The position numbers and the translations under genes were made by a program. This document shows, piece after piece, positions 1 to 12,868 of a DNA stretch of 64,000 nt. Source of the DNA: Hermatobates lingyangjiaoensis (taxonomy: Eukaryota > Arthropoda > Insecta > Hemiptera > Hermatobatidae); assembly GCA_026182355.1 (NCBI GenBank), contig JAPFBL010001617.1, positions 7,627,001 through 7,691,000 on the forward strand, given 5' to 3'. How positions within the stretch are numbered: the stretch's first letter is position 1; each line of letters opens with the position of its first letter. The notes under the pieces were generated by a model that was not told where the DNA came from, ran no database searches, and worked only from the letters and a program-made list of their open reading frames with translations.

Positions 1-93
1 AGTTTCTACTACTTGCATTAATTAGTATATACTTATTTTTGTGTTATTGTAGATATTTTTAAAGGAAATCAAGAAAAATACAGAATAGTAACC

Positions 94-99
94 TTTATT
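94..99 (-). other. candidate RPE poly(A) signal
   Basis: On the minus strand this reads AATAAA, about 100 bases past the RPE stop codon at 198-200. The position fits a 3' end signal, but such hexamers are common by chance in DNA this AT-rich. Confidence 0.4.
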
Positions 100-197
100 T
101 TTTTAAAAAAAATACATAATACAAAATTTAGATATATAAATCTCCCCAAAAAGTAGAAGGATAACAAAAAATTAATATCTGGAAATAGTGTATCTCA

Positions 198-3100
198 TTA
201 AGAAATTCCTAAATACTCATTTACTTTCTTTCTAAGAAAGCTTATCACCTCTTGTGGATTAGAAGAGCCTGTCACTGCAGATCCTGAAACTATCATATTA
301 GCACCCGCCTGAAAAAGAATATAAGACAACAGTTTAATATTTTGATAAAACTATTCATGAAGAGAATTGTAATTAAGTTCTAGTTTACAATGTCACATTG
401 AAAAAATAAATGGACTTGATAGATAAATCGCAGAGAAACTTTTTTATAGAATGTTGAATAATCAATCACTATACCCAACAAAAAATCTGGAGTTGCCTAC
501 ATTCAACTTTACTAAAAGCAAACATAATATACTTCTTGGGTATATAATATATCATGCTCTATTTAGGTATCATATATCTCTACATGGGAGATATTATATT
601 AGTCTTTCATTCCTGCAGGTAGTACAGATAGTGATTGATCCACTTATCAATATATATTCTTATTTTTGTATATCACACCACTGATACATATAATCTCATT
701 AGTATAACTACAATTGCAATAACATTTCTTAAAAAGTGAAAAAGTAGATTTGGAATTACTAAATAATCTCTTACAGTACAACATGGCTTTTGTTCCAATA
801 GCCAGTGGATATCTTACATAGTTTACCTGAACTCCTTCTATACTGAATATTTAAGACAAATTTTCTTAATTTTCACTTAAAATTTGAAAATTTCCTATTT
901 TGTCTGAAACATCAGAAAACATGTCGTTTTAATATAATTTTTAATTTAAGATATAGGATAATTACATTCTTCAAAGAATGTTTTCAATTTTGAATTATGT
1001 TATCAATTGTTGGTCTTTTATAGAATTATTATTCTGGGAATTTTATGGCCTAGTATTTAAAAAAAAATCACTTTTCTTTCCACTTGTCAAAAACTATACA
1101 TACCAATTCACTCTGAGCGAGTGTTATCTTTTTTCTACGTGCTGTACTCTGTTATAACGTTGCTGTAAATGATACTGAGAAAAAATATATTAGTAATTAG
1201 CTAGTTTTACATACTCAAATCAATGTCAAAGCCGGCTATTTAGTATAATTCTATAAATATATAACTATAATAATAATAAATTATTAATTAAATTATTATT
1301 TTTATAATTAATTTTTTAAATTATTATAATAAATATAATAATAAATAAATATATATAATATCTATAATTATATTTAGTATAATTCAAAACTTTTATAGCT
1401 CAGAGTTTCTAAATTTTGAAAATAATAGATATGAACTATTAGACTTGAATAGTGAAAAAACTGGATTATTTGTTGACTTATTTGTCAACAAACATAACTC
1501 GTCTTTCTTGAGGAAAGAGTCCATTCCACACACTTCAATATTCCCCAAAGATTCTACGATTCAAAAACACAAAATAATTTACAACTGATATTAAGTTTTG
1601 TTAAAGAGTACAATATATAGATTGATTAGAGCATTTTGTGAAATAGATCCATCATACCATGGAAAGGAACAGAAATTTATGTTTATTGGCAGTGATTTTG
1701 TACATGTAAAAATATTATTCCTCTTCTACCTCATATAAGTCAATAAATTGTATAAATTTTTCCATTATACTTCTAAATATTAATTTTATTACAATGGATT
1801 CACTCAAAAAAAAAAATCTAATTCAATGTAAACAAATATCAATAAATTCGACAAATATAGCAGGTGATTCGTTAGTCTAGGATGAACAATCAGTTTTTAT
1901 AGCTTTATTGCTCTTTGCAGCAATTGAAATTAAGTGATTTTTTTATGAATAGTCAATTTTTTATTCAATTTTTGGCAAATGTTCATAGTTTTTTAATGAG
2001 CAGTTTAGCGTCAAAAAACATTTTCCGAAAACAGAAAGTTTACTGTAACGCTCCTTTGATGAATTAATTTTGAAAAAATTATCTCAACTCATCCTCCTCA
2101 GAATGTTCTATTTTCAGGTATAGTAGTTTCATTTTGATCCGTTAAACGGTATGGCTTGTATCGCTCTCACAAGGTTTCAGATTAAATTAGACGTTAAAAC
2201 TTTTACTTTTTATTGAAAAAAAATGTCTCGTTGTTTTAAAAATCTCAATATTTTTTTATTTATTGTATTTGTAACGTCAAAGATAATGCTAAGATTTTAA
2301 AACTCTAGAATTAGTCGTTTAGGAGAAAAAATTGCAGTGTAAAAACAGGTTTTTGGGAAAAAAACGGACTTTTCCATCATGCATAATTGCTCCCAAATAA
2401 TAGTGTTCATCTACATTATGAGACCCATTTTTCTGTAAAATATCAACTTGATTCAGTAAAGATTCTGGACCGTAGCGTGGTAACAAACTTTGGATACATA
2501 CTCACCCACAGACATCGAAAAAACTTCATAAAACAACTTCTGGGACCTCAAACATGTAAGTCCGTCAAAATCTCGACATTGAATTTTTTCACTATCACTA
2601 TACTTAAAGTAAAGTAAAAAGAAAGAATGCAATAATATTGACAAAACATAACTGGGATGTTTTTGTTTACTAAACACGCGTATATCCTTTGAACATTCCT
2701 TAATTTTTACTTTACTATAAGTAAAGTATAGTGATCGTGAAAAAATTCGATCTCGAGATTTTGACGGAATTACATGTTTTGAGGTCCAAGAAGTCGTTTT
2801 ATGAGGTTTTTACGATGATGTCTGTATGTGTGTGTGTGTGTGTGTGTGGGTGGGTGGGTGAGTGTGTTAGCATTGCTTGTTACGCTTGTAGCCACGCTAC
2901 GGTCCAGAATCTTTGATGGATCAAGTTGATATTTTACACAAAAATGGGCCCCATAGGGAAGAAAATCCCTATTGTTTGGGAAGAATTATGCATGATGGGA
3001 AAGTCACTTTTTTTGCCAAAAACAGTTTTTTTTTAAAACATTTATTTCTCCTAAACTGATAACCCTAGAGTTTTGAAATTTTGACATTATCTTTGAGGTT

Positions 3101-5804
3101 GCAAATGGAACGAACGAAACATATATTCAGAATTTTAAAACAACGGGAATAATTTTTTTTTCAATAAAATGTACAAATTTTGACTTATAATTCAATCTCA
3201 AACCTTGTCTAACAAGCCATACTGTTTGATGGACAAGAATGAAACTATGCCTATAAATAGAACATTATGTGTAGTATGAGTTGAGATATTTTTTCAAAAT
3301 TACATTCGCTAATGGGGCGTTACAGTACGACTTCTGTTTTCAGAAAATGTTTTTTTGACGCTAAACGGCTGATTAAAAAATAATGAAAATTTGACCATAA
3401 ATGTAACAAAAAATTAGCAATTCAGAAAAAAAAATCATGAAGTTTCAGTTATGGGAAAGAGCAATAACGCTATAAAAACTGTTTGTTTATCTTATACTAA
3501 GAGATCACCTGCTATACTTTTTTTATATTTTTTTTTCATTGTTTACATTGACTTAGAAATTTTTTGAGCGATTCCACTGAGATAAAATTGATATTTATAA
3601 AGGAACAATTTAAATTGCTTATTGACTTATATGAGATGTAAGAGGAACAATATTGTACATGTAAAAAAATCACCGCCAATAAACATAAATAAATTACCTT
3701 TGTCTTCCATGGCATGATGGATTTGTCTCATAAAATGCTTTAATAAATCGATATATTGCACTCTTGAGCAAAACTTAATATCAGTTACAATTACATTATA
3801 ATTGTGAAAGTAGTACCTTTCCATGATATTGAAATGTAATGAATGGACTCTTTCCTCAAGAAAGAGGACTTATGTTTGTTGAGAAATATCCAATTTTTTT
3901 TACCACTCTAGTCTAATAGTTCATATTTATTATTTTCAAAAATTAGAAGCTCCCAACTATAAAAGATTTAAATTATATTGAATAGCTGGCTTTGATTTCG
4001 ATTTGAGTATGTAAACTGGCTAATTACTAATATATTTTTTCTCAATATATATTCATAGCAAACTTAAACAGAGTACAGAAGGCAGGAAAAGGATACCACT
4101 CACTCAGAAAAAATTCGTATATATGATATTTGACAAAGGGGAAGGAAAATGATCTTATTAAAAACTAAGAAGCCATAAAATTCCCAGTATAATAATTCTA
4201 TAAAAGACCAAAAATGTAGAAGATAATTCAAAATTGAAATCTTTAGTTTAGAGATTAATAAATGTAATTATCGTACTACTTTAATTATAATTCATCTTAA
4301 AGAAACATTTTTTCTTCGATTTTTATGATGTTTTTCAGAGAAAGTAAAGGTATTTTCCTGTTTCAAATTTGAGAATTTTACTTTAATATTCAATGTAGAA
4401 AGATGTCAAGTAAACGATGTAAGAAATCCACTGGCTATTTGAACAGAGGCCATGTTCTCTTGTAGGAGAATATTTCGTATCAAGAAATGTTCACTTTGGT
4501 TTTTCAAAAATGTTATTACTGCTGTAGTTATACTAATGAAATTATTTGCATCAGCTGTGTGATGTACCAAAATAAGCTTATATATTGATATGTCCTTCAA
4601 TCACTATCTGTACTCTTTCAGGAATGAAAGACTAATAATCATATCCCATTTAGATGTTTACATTATGCTTAATTGAGACTTATATATTATATACTCAAGA
4701 AATTTGATATTAAGTTACTTATAGTAAAGTTGAGTGAAGGCCACTCCAGATTTTTTTGAAAGGTATTTCAGTCATCATTTACTCAAATATAGATTTATAT
4801 AGTTCTGTTAACGATAACATTTCTGCTTCTTCTTTTTTTGTAACCATTTGATATGATTAGTAAGTTAAAGTTACCAGTAAAGTAATCATCACCTGGGCAC
4901 AAGCTTCTATGGTATTAGGGCCAACTCCACCGTCCACTTCTATATCAAGAGATGGATAATTCTGTCTCAGCCACCTAACTTTCCCCATCATTCCATCCAT
5001 GAATTTCTGACCACCAAATCCAGGCTCAACTGTCATTACCAAAATCATATCAGCCAATGCAATAAATTTTTCCACTACTTCTACTTGAGTGTTTGGTTTC
5101 AGTCCAATGCCTACCTTAAATAAGGTATTAGAACTATGTAATTTTGTATGATAATAATGATAAATAATAGATAACTTACCATCATACCACATTCTCTGAT
5201 TTTTCTACAAGTCTGTTCAACATCTTTAGATGCTTCTACATGAAATGTGTACTGATTTATTCCAGCATCTGCCATATGCTCTATCCACTGCAATAAGATT
5301 ATATCAGTATGAGTTTTAGTGATTAAACTAAAAGCTGTTTAAAGTGCAAGGATTAAAGAATAAAACCTTTATATTAAGCAACGTTTAATGTTGAGAAACT
5401 AGTTATTGTCTTAAATTTATTAAGATTTAATATGTGACAACTCCGTTATAATACCCAGTTTTTCAAACTGAATAATAAAAGAAATTAAGTTTTTATTCCA
5501 AAAGACGTGTTCACTGATCAAAATATGTTCAAATAATATATTTACAACTCAATAACTCGACACTTACTTGGTCAGGATTAGATACCATCATATGGCTTTC
5601 CATAAAGGGATTTTTCATCTTATTTCTTAAGCATTTTACAACAGGGTGACCAAATGAAATATTAGGAACAAAATGGCCATCCATTACATCTAAATGAAGA
5701 TAATCGGCACCAGATTTCATAAGTTTGTCAGATTCACAATATAAACTCGACAAATCTGAATTTAAAATTGATGGACCGATTTTACAAGTTAAAATTTTCG
5801 ACAT
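198..5804 (-). CDS. RPE: ribulose-5-phosphate 3-epimerase, 4 exons
   Basis: Interconverts D-ribulose 5-phosphate and D-xylulose 5-phosphate in the cytosolic non-oxidative pentose phosphate pathway. Exons (minus strand): 5568-5804, 5180-5287, 4893-5114 and 198-308. All junctions are phase 0 with GT/AG, giving 225 codons plus TAA, against 228 residues in human RPE. The TIM-barrel signatures are intact: GPSILNSDL near residue 10, [12 protein letters not shown] at 37-48, the second metal-site His71 in [16 protein letters not shown] in exon 3 and EVDGGVGP with Asp176. The expected catalytic set (Ser12, His37, Asp39, His71, Asp176) is present. The start is the ATG at 5804, which matches the family N-terminus. 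The last exon ([11 protein letters not shown], ending LGIS) lies 4.6 kb from exon 3 because intron 3 holds two inverted repeat copies. Family identity is very sure; exon borders are inferred from splice consensus and reading phase. Confidence 0.95.
481..2618 (+). repeat. family A interspersed repeat, copy 1
   Basis: First of at least five long copies of an uncatalogued repeat in this window. One end reads CTGGAGTNGCCTNCA followed by ACTTTACTATAAGTAAA-like sequence. The other ends in CTATACTT..AAAGTAAAGTA. Internal landmarks shared by the copies are TTCTGGACCGTAGCGTG, GACCTCAAAACATGTAA and GTCAAAATCTCGA. Copy 1 lies in RPE intron 3 and is followed after about 90 bases by an inverted copy. No intact ORF is seen. 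Part of it (about 1550-1720) can be read as a worn endonuclease-like stretch. Confidence 0.75.
2708..4757 (-). repeat. family A interspersed repeat, copy 2 (inverted)
   Basis: Same family as 481-2618 but reversed, so RPE intron 3 holds a ~2 kb inverted repeat. It starts with TACTTTACTATAAGTAAAG and ends with AAGTTGAGTGAAGGCCACTCC. A (GT)n run with GGTGGGTG units sits at about 2826-2860. On its minus strand at 3627-3824, a segment containing FMFIGGDF resembles the GGDFN motif of non-LTR retrotransposon endonucleases. That is only a weak hint of origin. Confidence 0.75.
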
Positions 5805-6167
5805 TCTGAAAACAAGATTTCTTGCAGTAAAACCTTAAAACTTTAACAGATAACACTACTGATAAAAGTTGGCGCTAAACTAGGTAAGTTCAGTTTAGGT
5901 TTCAAATTTCAGAAATGTTCATACTTTATAATATTAAATTTTACATACTGATGCACTATTTATCTTCACAAAGTTTTGCGATTCCCATAACTTTTAAGTA
6001 CGATGTTATGAATTTTATATAAATGACATTATTGTCCATCATCTCAAGTAAGATACATTATTCTCTTGTTAACACACTACTGTTAAAAAGTGTTTGTACT
6101 GACGACAGTTTTATATTGTTTACTATATAATCAGAGGGAAAATTACTATATACCATTACATTTTCAG
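5805..6167. promoter_or_regulatory. probable shared upstream region of RPE and a plus-strand gene
   Basis: RPE (minus) starts at 5804 and a likely plus-strand coding exon starts at 6168, so these 363 bases lie between divergent genes. A strong plus-strand donor (CTAG|GTAAGT) at about 5881-5888 could end a 5' UTR exon, and a second (A|GTAAGA) lies near 6048. A TTGGCGC site near 5870 loosely resembles an E2F site. No TATA box is convincing. The promoter role is inferred from layout. Confidence 0.4.
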
Positions 6168-6804
6168 ACATTTTTATTTTGGTTTATCTTGGTCGGACAT
6201 TCCGAAATCTGCTCCCTGCGAAAAAGAGGACGAAGGGAAGAGTACATTTCCCCTAAATTATTAAATTGTACTTGCCCCATCATACCAGTGGATATCATCA
6301 GAGCTGATGTGTCTAATCTTTCAGAAATACACAACGAAATAAAGCGTCGTACTCGTGTTTGCAAAGGTTACCTCGGACATTGGCTACACATGAAACTCGA
6401 TCTCCACTATCGGGTCGTTCTAGTTTATTTCAAAACGAGGCCGATATTTTTTTGTTTTAACTTTACTAGTGACAACAGCAACAGTAGGAGTCAGTTTCCA
6501 GAATTAACATAATTTATTTGAGAAGTATTTAAACACGACACGGTATCAGCTCTACCCACCATCAATTGCAAAAGCAATACCTTGCCAACTTCATAAGTAA
6601 TCGGCTGATCATGCAAGTGAACGAAAATTTAAGAAAACAAAATGTTGGAACATTTGTTCCTTATAGATTATAATAACAAATGTAAAAATATTATATTAAC
6701 ATTGTATTATTATAGATAAGGACATCCAAGAAGTGCAATTTACAGAATTTACCTCTTCTTCCATTGAGAATTGGATTGTTGGCATTGATGAATTAAATTT
6801 GTAA
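6168..6804 (+). CDS. unidentified two-exon (or longer) gene, 5' end unresolved
   Basis: I do not recognise this protein. Two exons fit together: 6168-6366 (acceptor TTTTCAG before it, donor AAAG|GTTACC after it) and 6716-6804 (acceptor TATTATAG), ending in TAA at 6802. The 349-base intron interrupts a codon after its first base and both sides agree in phase, giving about 95 residues. Visible features are a basic patch (RKRGRREE), an NCTCP dipeptide-cysteine motif, a second basic patch (IKRRTRVCK) and an acidic, serine-containing tail ending GIDELNL. The exons are richer in GC than their surroundings. No in-frame ATG occurs in the first exon, so at least one upstream exon is missing, perhaps near 5880-6050. 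It runs divergently from RPE. An antisense reading frame over 6164-6364 is the alternative, but it lacks matching splice sites. Confidence 0.45.
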
Positions 6805-7257
6805 GAAAAGTAGATTTGGGACAGAGGCTTAACATACCGTCAAAATATCGGAACCATATATATATAACTTATGCGTAGTTGATAAAGACGCATAAAAGTA
6901 ATTTTCCTATTTCCAATAGGTTAATCATGAGTACAGTTGATTCAGTTTCATATGCCTTATAAAATGTTGGGTTAGGGTTTTGATCCCATAATTGGTAAAA
7001 TTTCTGGCAACAATATTAAAAATCATAAAAATTTAATCAAGAAATTAAGGAATGTAAATATTAAGGAAGAATATAGATCGATTGGTTTTAGTATAAAATG
7101 CCTTTTATAAAAAGAAGAGTAAAACTGTTCTCTTGCGCTTTCTGCAGGAGAAACTAGTTAATTATTCCCTCCCCCTACGTATGATTTGTCTCATCAACTC
7201 AAGGATATATTATAAAAATATAATAGCGAATTTGATCAAAATCGCTTATTAATTTTA

Positions 7258-7352
7258 TTTCAGTTCACAACAAATCGTTCAGTATCAGTATAAATTTGTT
7301 ACTACTAATTTATTTCAACTTATCGTAATTTGGAATAATACTTAGCTTTAGA
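7258..7352 (+). repeat. direct repeat unit 1 (~95 bp)
   Basis: Shares AATCGTTCAGTATCAGTATA, the TTGTTACTACTAATTT segment and CTTATCGTAATTTG with 8129-8226, in the same order and orientation 870 bases away. Origin unknown. Confidence 0.7.
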
Positions 7353-8128
7353 AATGGTTCAAGTTAACATTGCTTGATTAAATTTTCCTGAGAAGTTTTG
7401 ACTTGACTTAATATCTCAATGATCAATTCTGTGAATAACCATTTCTGATAATCCCCATTTTCTAAAAAGTATTTAGGAGACTTGCTGACCTTCAACAACT
7501 ACCTTAGAGTAAGTGATGCTTCCCCAGTCGTAGAGGGCCACCAAGTAGTAGGTAAAATAATATTTGTGTCAACTTTTTGATTAAAAAAAAAACTATTCTG
7601 TTTTTGCCAACCAAACCTCAATATTTTATCCACCTTTGGTTTCATTCTCGCTCAGTTGAACATTTTATGTTACATAAAAAAAAAGAATATTTCAGAAATA
7701 ACTTTACAAAAAATAAGTATCATACTCAATAAGTAACACAATAAATTGTAGATTTTATCTAAATTTAGTGTATAGTTTATAGAGTGAGGCGCTACTCTAG
7801 TAAAAGAACCCTTAACAGGCTTACCTCATATGGTTACAAATACAAAATGAATCAGACCAGATATAAATCAATAAGTTTTGTGTTGTTTCATCTTTCATTT
7901 TTTAAAATTACTGTGCAAGTATAACTACACCAAGTACACAAACTGGAATATTAAATTGTTTCTGTAATCTTAAGGTAAATCACTACCAGATTTCAATGAT
8001 TTTTTACAGGCCTTCCAAGATTGATGATTAATATACTACAAGCTGCTAATTTTGAAAGTTGGACAAGTCCATTTTGTAAACAACTGAATTACAGTTAAAT
8101 CTTACTACAAAATCAAGGTATGTTTTTA

Positions 8129-8226
8129 ATCAATCAATTCACAATAAATCGTTCAGTATCAGTATAAATTGTTACTACTAATTTGTTTTGTCAACTTATC
8201 GTAATTTGAAATAATACTTAGCTTTA
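8129..8226 (+). repeat. direct repeat unit 2 (~95 bp)
   Basis: Partner of 7258-7352 with a few substitutions and small indels. Both units end in AATAATACTTAGCTTTA. Confidence 0.7.
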
Positions 8227-11200
8227 ATTTTTTTTTTACAAAATGTACTTTTCTCACTTTCAAAATCAACTGTTCATATAATACCTAGTCATAATTAACT
8301 GCTAATATGGGATAACCTGTCCACGTTGGAAATTTCCTTTATCAAAAAATATTTACGAGAGATTAAGACTAAAGGGATCTAAACACAATTTGAGAAATAC
8401 TTTTTATGTCAAACTCTCACTCTTGACATTTTGGCCATTTGACGCCACGATTTCAGGAATATCGACTATACGAGTATTATTAAATTTGCTTACGAGTCCT
8501 GCATCCATTGCGAACTATCCTTTTACGTTTTAAAAATAAATAATAATGAATCAGCGTTAAAGCTAACTCCGTAATACTTTGACTAGTACAACATATAATA
8601 ATTTATAACAAGTAACAATAATAGCTATAATTCATTTAGGTCATAAATTTGTAATGAAATAAAAGGTTAAGTGTTTTTAATGTCGAAGAATTCAATATCA
8701 AACAACATTTTTCAATCGTTTTAAACTTTTAAATTATAAAATCTGATACTAACCCAAGAATCCAATCTTCAATAACTAAATACCATTATATGATAAACAA
8801 ATAAATAGAAAAGCCAATCAGTATTGATTGAATGAAAAGAGAAACAACCATTTTAAAAATATCATATTTATTTTATTAAATTGATGTATTTATCACAATA
8901 ATGTTCAATACAAAACTAAAAAGCAATGCATATGTAAATAACAGGTCTAAAGGAGAGAAAATACAGATATACACTTAATACAACGAATACGAAGTAAAAT
9001 TATTTAAAATTAATTTTTGAGGACGTATCACAGAATTGATTCATTTTATAAAATAGTTCTTTTGACACTTATTCTATTGTTACCTTAAGTTATAGGAATG
9101 GATTTTTGTTATCACACATTTTGCATTAATTAATTTTAATAGAAATGCCAATCCACTTACTCAAATAATTCAGAGAATCAACATAATTATTATGTTGATA
9201 TAATATACCAACATAACACAATATATGTTAATATATTATATATATTAATACATAATAATATATATATAATGATTTATTAATATATAATGTATATTAATAC
9301 ATAATATAATATATGTTACAACATAAGTTATAATATGTAATGAGCTGAGTTTTAAAATTTAGTGATCAGTAAGAACATTTGTCATATATCAATAAATAAA
9401 ACTTCATCACTAGCAATTTATTAACTTATAAGTTTTTAATAATTGCATTATGATGCAAAGACAATAAATATGTGCTTCAACTGTAGAATCTTCGACTGAG
9501 ATGGGCCAAATTTTTATTAATTAACTTAAACAAGATACATTTATTATATGTTCATAAAGATTTATCCTTTTATTCACCGTCTATTTATTAGTTCGGAAAA
9601 GCTGAAACTTAATTAGTTTCTTGACCAGTGTGCTTTATTGTAATGTATTTTATAAAATAAGTATAATGCATTAATTAATGTACTAATACTGTTTGTATAT
9701 TGCAAAATGTATTATTTATTGTATCTTGCATTTATTGCGGTTATTCTTGGTGGTGGAATTGACAATTTATTAGATTAGAGTGGTGATTCTACAACTGATC
9801 AGGCTGGGACTAAGATTCTACAATTGATGCCATATTTCATTTAATATAATAATTACATCGTATAGACAAGTTAATTATTTTCCAGTGATACAACTTAACC
9901 TTTCAACTCCATAAACTGCTCATGTGTAAACTTCATTAGGTTAATTTTATGTTTAGTGTCAGGTCTAGTAGTTTCTTATAAAACTTAAGACTGTTTTACA
10001 ATAATCGATACATTGCCACTGTTCCTACTTCAATCCAAGTAAAACACTTTGTTTCTCCTGTAACTTCATCAATGCCGCCATATATTTTTTTCCTATAATT
10101 GCTTGAATACAAATGGAAAATTTCACGTCACCTCGTTGAGTTCTGAAATTCAGTATTTATTTTTAGTACCAAATTCTTGTACTTTTCAGTTTAATTTCAA
10201 ATAATTCTTTCTTCTTTTTTAATAGTATTCATGAGTAGTTTTGTTGGTGTTCACTAGTCGTTTCTTGAAAAAGGATTCAGTTTTATAACAAAAAAACGTA
10301 GATCTACTTTTCATTGTAATAAACATTATATCCAGAGTTCGAGTGTATCGATATTGAAACAATGATTAAATCTAACGATAAACATGAAACTCGATACTGA
10401 ACTTAGAATTTATCCTTCTGTATAGTTAAAATTATTCCAGCTTTGAGTTTAGCGCTACGGATTCCCAATGAGTTAAATAAAACATATCGAAGTGTTTTAA
10501 GTGTGTACGAACGTCAACACGGTCCTTCAAACAGGACACGGTCACTTCAGTGAAATGCTATCTCGTTTTGTCACTACATTAATTGAGTGCCGCAACCAAA
10601 AAGGGTGAATGAAGCAATTCTTGTCACGGTTAAGTCTTTGGTGATAGTTTTTCCATCTCACTCTATTTTACAAACATGAGCAGATAAAACACGTTAAAAT
10701 TTTTCTTAGTTTTTAAATAAATATGTACAGAAGGAATGAGATTTTTTTTTAATGAAGTTTTACTCCTCATTTCACAAGTATGGTCTGATATACCAACCAA
10801 TTACAAACTATTCAATATAATTAATTACAAGATACAAATACTGCCTTTAAAAGAGACAATGTAAAATTTAAGGAAACACTCTAAGATTGCATAGTTACAG
10901 GGTAATCAGTTTTAATACACAATACAAGTTTATTCTCAGTGTTAAAATACTGATTAACATGAAAACTTATCACATCATGTTACAATAACATCGTAAGGCA
11001 ACAACAGAGCTTTACACCTACGATCAAATTAAATGATATCTGTAAAGGTTTAAGCAAATTATAAAAACTAACGAACAAACACTTTTAATAAATACCATTA
11101 AATTTCCATAAGAAAAATACTTTATAATAATGAGAGAACAGGCACTATCAGAGCACTTGGCATAATCGATACCTTCAGTCTAATTCAGCTCTATGCAAAT

Positions 11201-11728
11201 ATGACAAATAAAAAGCACAAGCCATTATAAGTTGCTTAAAAAAAATTAACTTTATTTTCTCAATGTAAGTTTTTCAAATCAATGACTTTTGAATTGTAAT
11301 TACAGATCAATAGTCTTAAGGAAAAAGTTTAGTAACTTAACCTGTTTTGATATTAGAACGTGTACCCAGCCTTTCGGCCATATCACGTATAATAGCAACA
11401 CAGATCGATGCCTTTTTTACGTGAAAACTCTTTCGCCGCATCTCGGGGACGAAAGCCCTAGCCGAAGATAGAGGCAAAACAGCCTCCGAGATACGCCCGA
11501 GGTGGACCACACGGAGGCGAGTTTCCACGACACCACATCACATAAAGGAAAAATAAAAACTACTACAAAAAGGAGATTATAATGTTATAAACTTATAAAA
11601 CAACAAACTTGACTTCATCCAAAGGTCTTCAAAAAACACAAATTAAAAACTATCTTCTAACCAAACAAAATTAAAACATTCACTCTTCAATGTGCTCAAA
11701 ATTTATTTAATCTTGGAGGCGTTATCCC

Positions 11729-12868
11729 CTATGTTCCTCTGATTCTTCTTATCTCGTTTATATACTTTAGAAAAACTTGTCTATATTTGGTGAGCGCTAC
11801 TCCATACGTGTCTGCCACAAACCGGCCCGTGGCCATTTCATAATTGAATCTCGATCCTGCATATCTGGGACAGACCTCCAGGATGTGCCCTACGCTCTCC
11901 AGTTGGTCACCACAGCAACAGGCTGCGCTTTCCCTCCTCTTGAATCTGGAGAGGTAGGCACCGAAATCTCCGTGTCCCGTCAAGATTTGGGAGAGCCAAT
12001 AATCAATCTGTAGTTGACCACACAGCTTCATTCCCGTTCTTACATTTGGGATGAATTTGTGCGTCCATCTGCCCACATTCCCCTCATCCCATCTTTCCTG
12101 CCACTGGCCCATTGTCCACCTCTCCAACTGTGACACCTTATCCCCCCGGACCTCCTCCGGAGAGTAGGCGATCCACCTAGGCCTGTACCCTCTTTTGAGT
12201 AGGAACAACTCTACTCTATATTTGACCTTTAAATCAATTGGCATACGGCCCGCCAATACCTGAACCTGGAGCCGTTACGTCAATCCAGGAATTGCCACTT
12301 GGGCCTTCAAAGGTGGGTGCTGATCCTGGATCATTTACCACAATTAGGCCATATTTCTGAAAGAGTTCAAGTACCTTATTTCCATCATTTGTGGCCCTGT
12401 CTGGGCCCCATGCCATATGCCGTACATTAAAATCACCCATTAATACAAAATCTTTGCCTTTGAAGGAGTTCAAGGCCTTGTCTAGTATGGGCAGGGTATT
12501 ACTTGTACTTTCACCGTATTGTCTATAGAACGACATCAGGGCAAATTCGAAGTCCAGTCCCTTGATTACATCGATCCAGCACGATGTTACATATTTATTA
12601 TTTATTATTTATCCGAGACCTGACTAAACTCACATACATCCAACAAGTCATCCACCACTTTGATAGCCGTAAGAGGGCGATCCCCTCCACTGCATATCAG
12701 CCTGCCCCTCAGTCCCGTCCCTTTGGCACTTCCGAAGTTCCAGGGTTCCTGTATTGCCATAGCTGATGCATTTATGGTATTTCCGAAATTCATTAGTTGT
12801 TCGGTCACCGACTGAGACTTTCCAACATTCTGTTGTATAATTGTGAAATTTTCCAACATCCTATTCAT
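11729..12868 (-). pseudogene. R1-clade ORF2 remnant: endonuclease joined to C-terminal zinc finger
   Basis: Starts at ATG 12868 with the apurinic-type endonuclease N-terminus (IIQQNVGKSQ, AIQEPWN), interrupted by TAA at about 12605. The endonuclease resumes in 12234-12605 with GDFNVRHMAWG, PTFEGPSGNSWIDVT. At about 12250 the reading shifts from that frame directly into LAGRMPIDLKVKYRVE, which in R1 elements lies after the reverse transcriptase. The whole RT domain is therefore missing, so the element cannot be autonomous. The tail keeps the HKFIPNVRTGM, LTGHGDFG and CCCGD..ESVGHILEVC zinc-finger motifs and ends in a stop at 11729. Confidence 0.85.

Larger units (their letters stand above)
6805..11349. 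other. AT-rich intergenic stretch without recognisable genes
   Basis: No ORF with family features was seen on either strand. The region holds a direct repeat pair (7258-7352 and 8129-8226, listed separately) and a strongly palindromic ATATAT/TATTAATA block at about 9180-9340. The rest is unique-looking AT-rich DNA. Confidence 0.5.

Noticed and set aside
3627..3824. Independent small gene within family A copy 2
   Set aside because: The GGDF-containing frame recurs, mutated, in copy 1, so it is repeat-derived; at most a worn endonuclease segment.
6164..6364. Minus-strand 66-residue ORF opposite the unknown plus-strand exon
   Set aside because: The plus-strand reading has matching splice sites and phase with a second exon; the minus frame has none.
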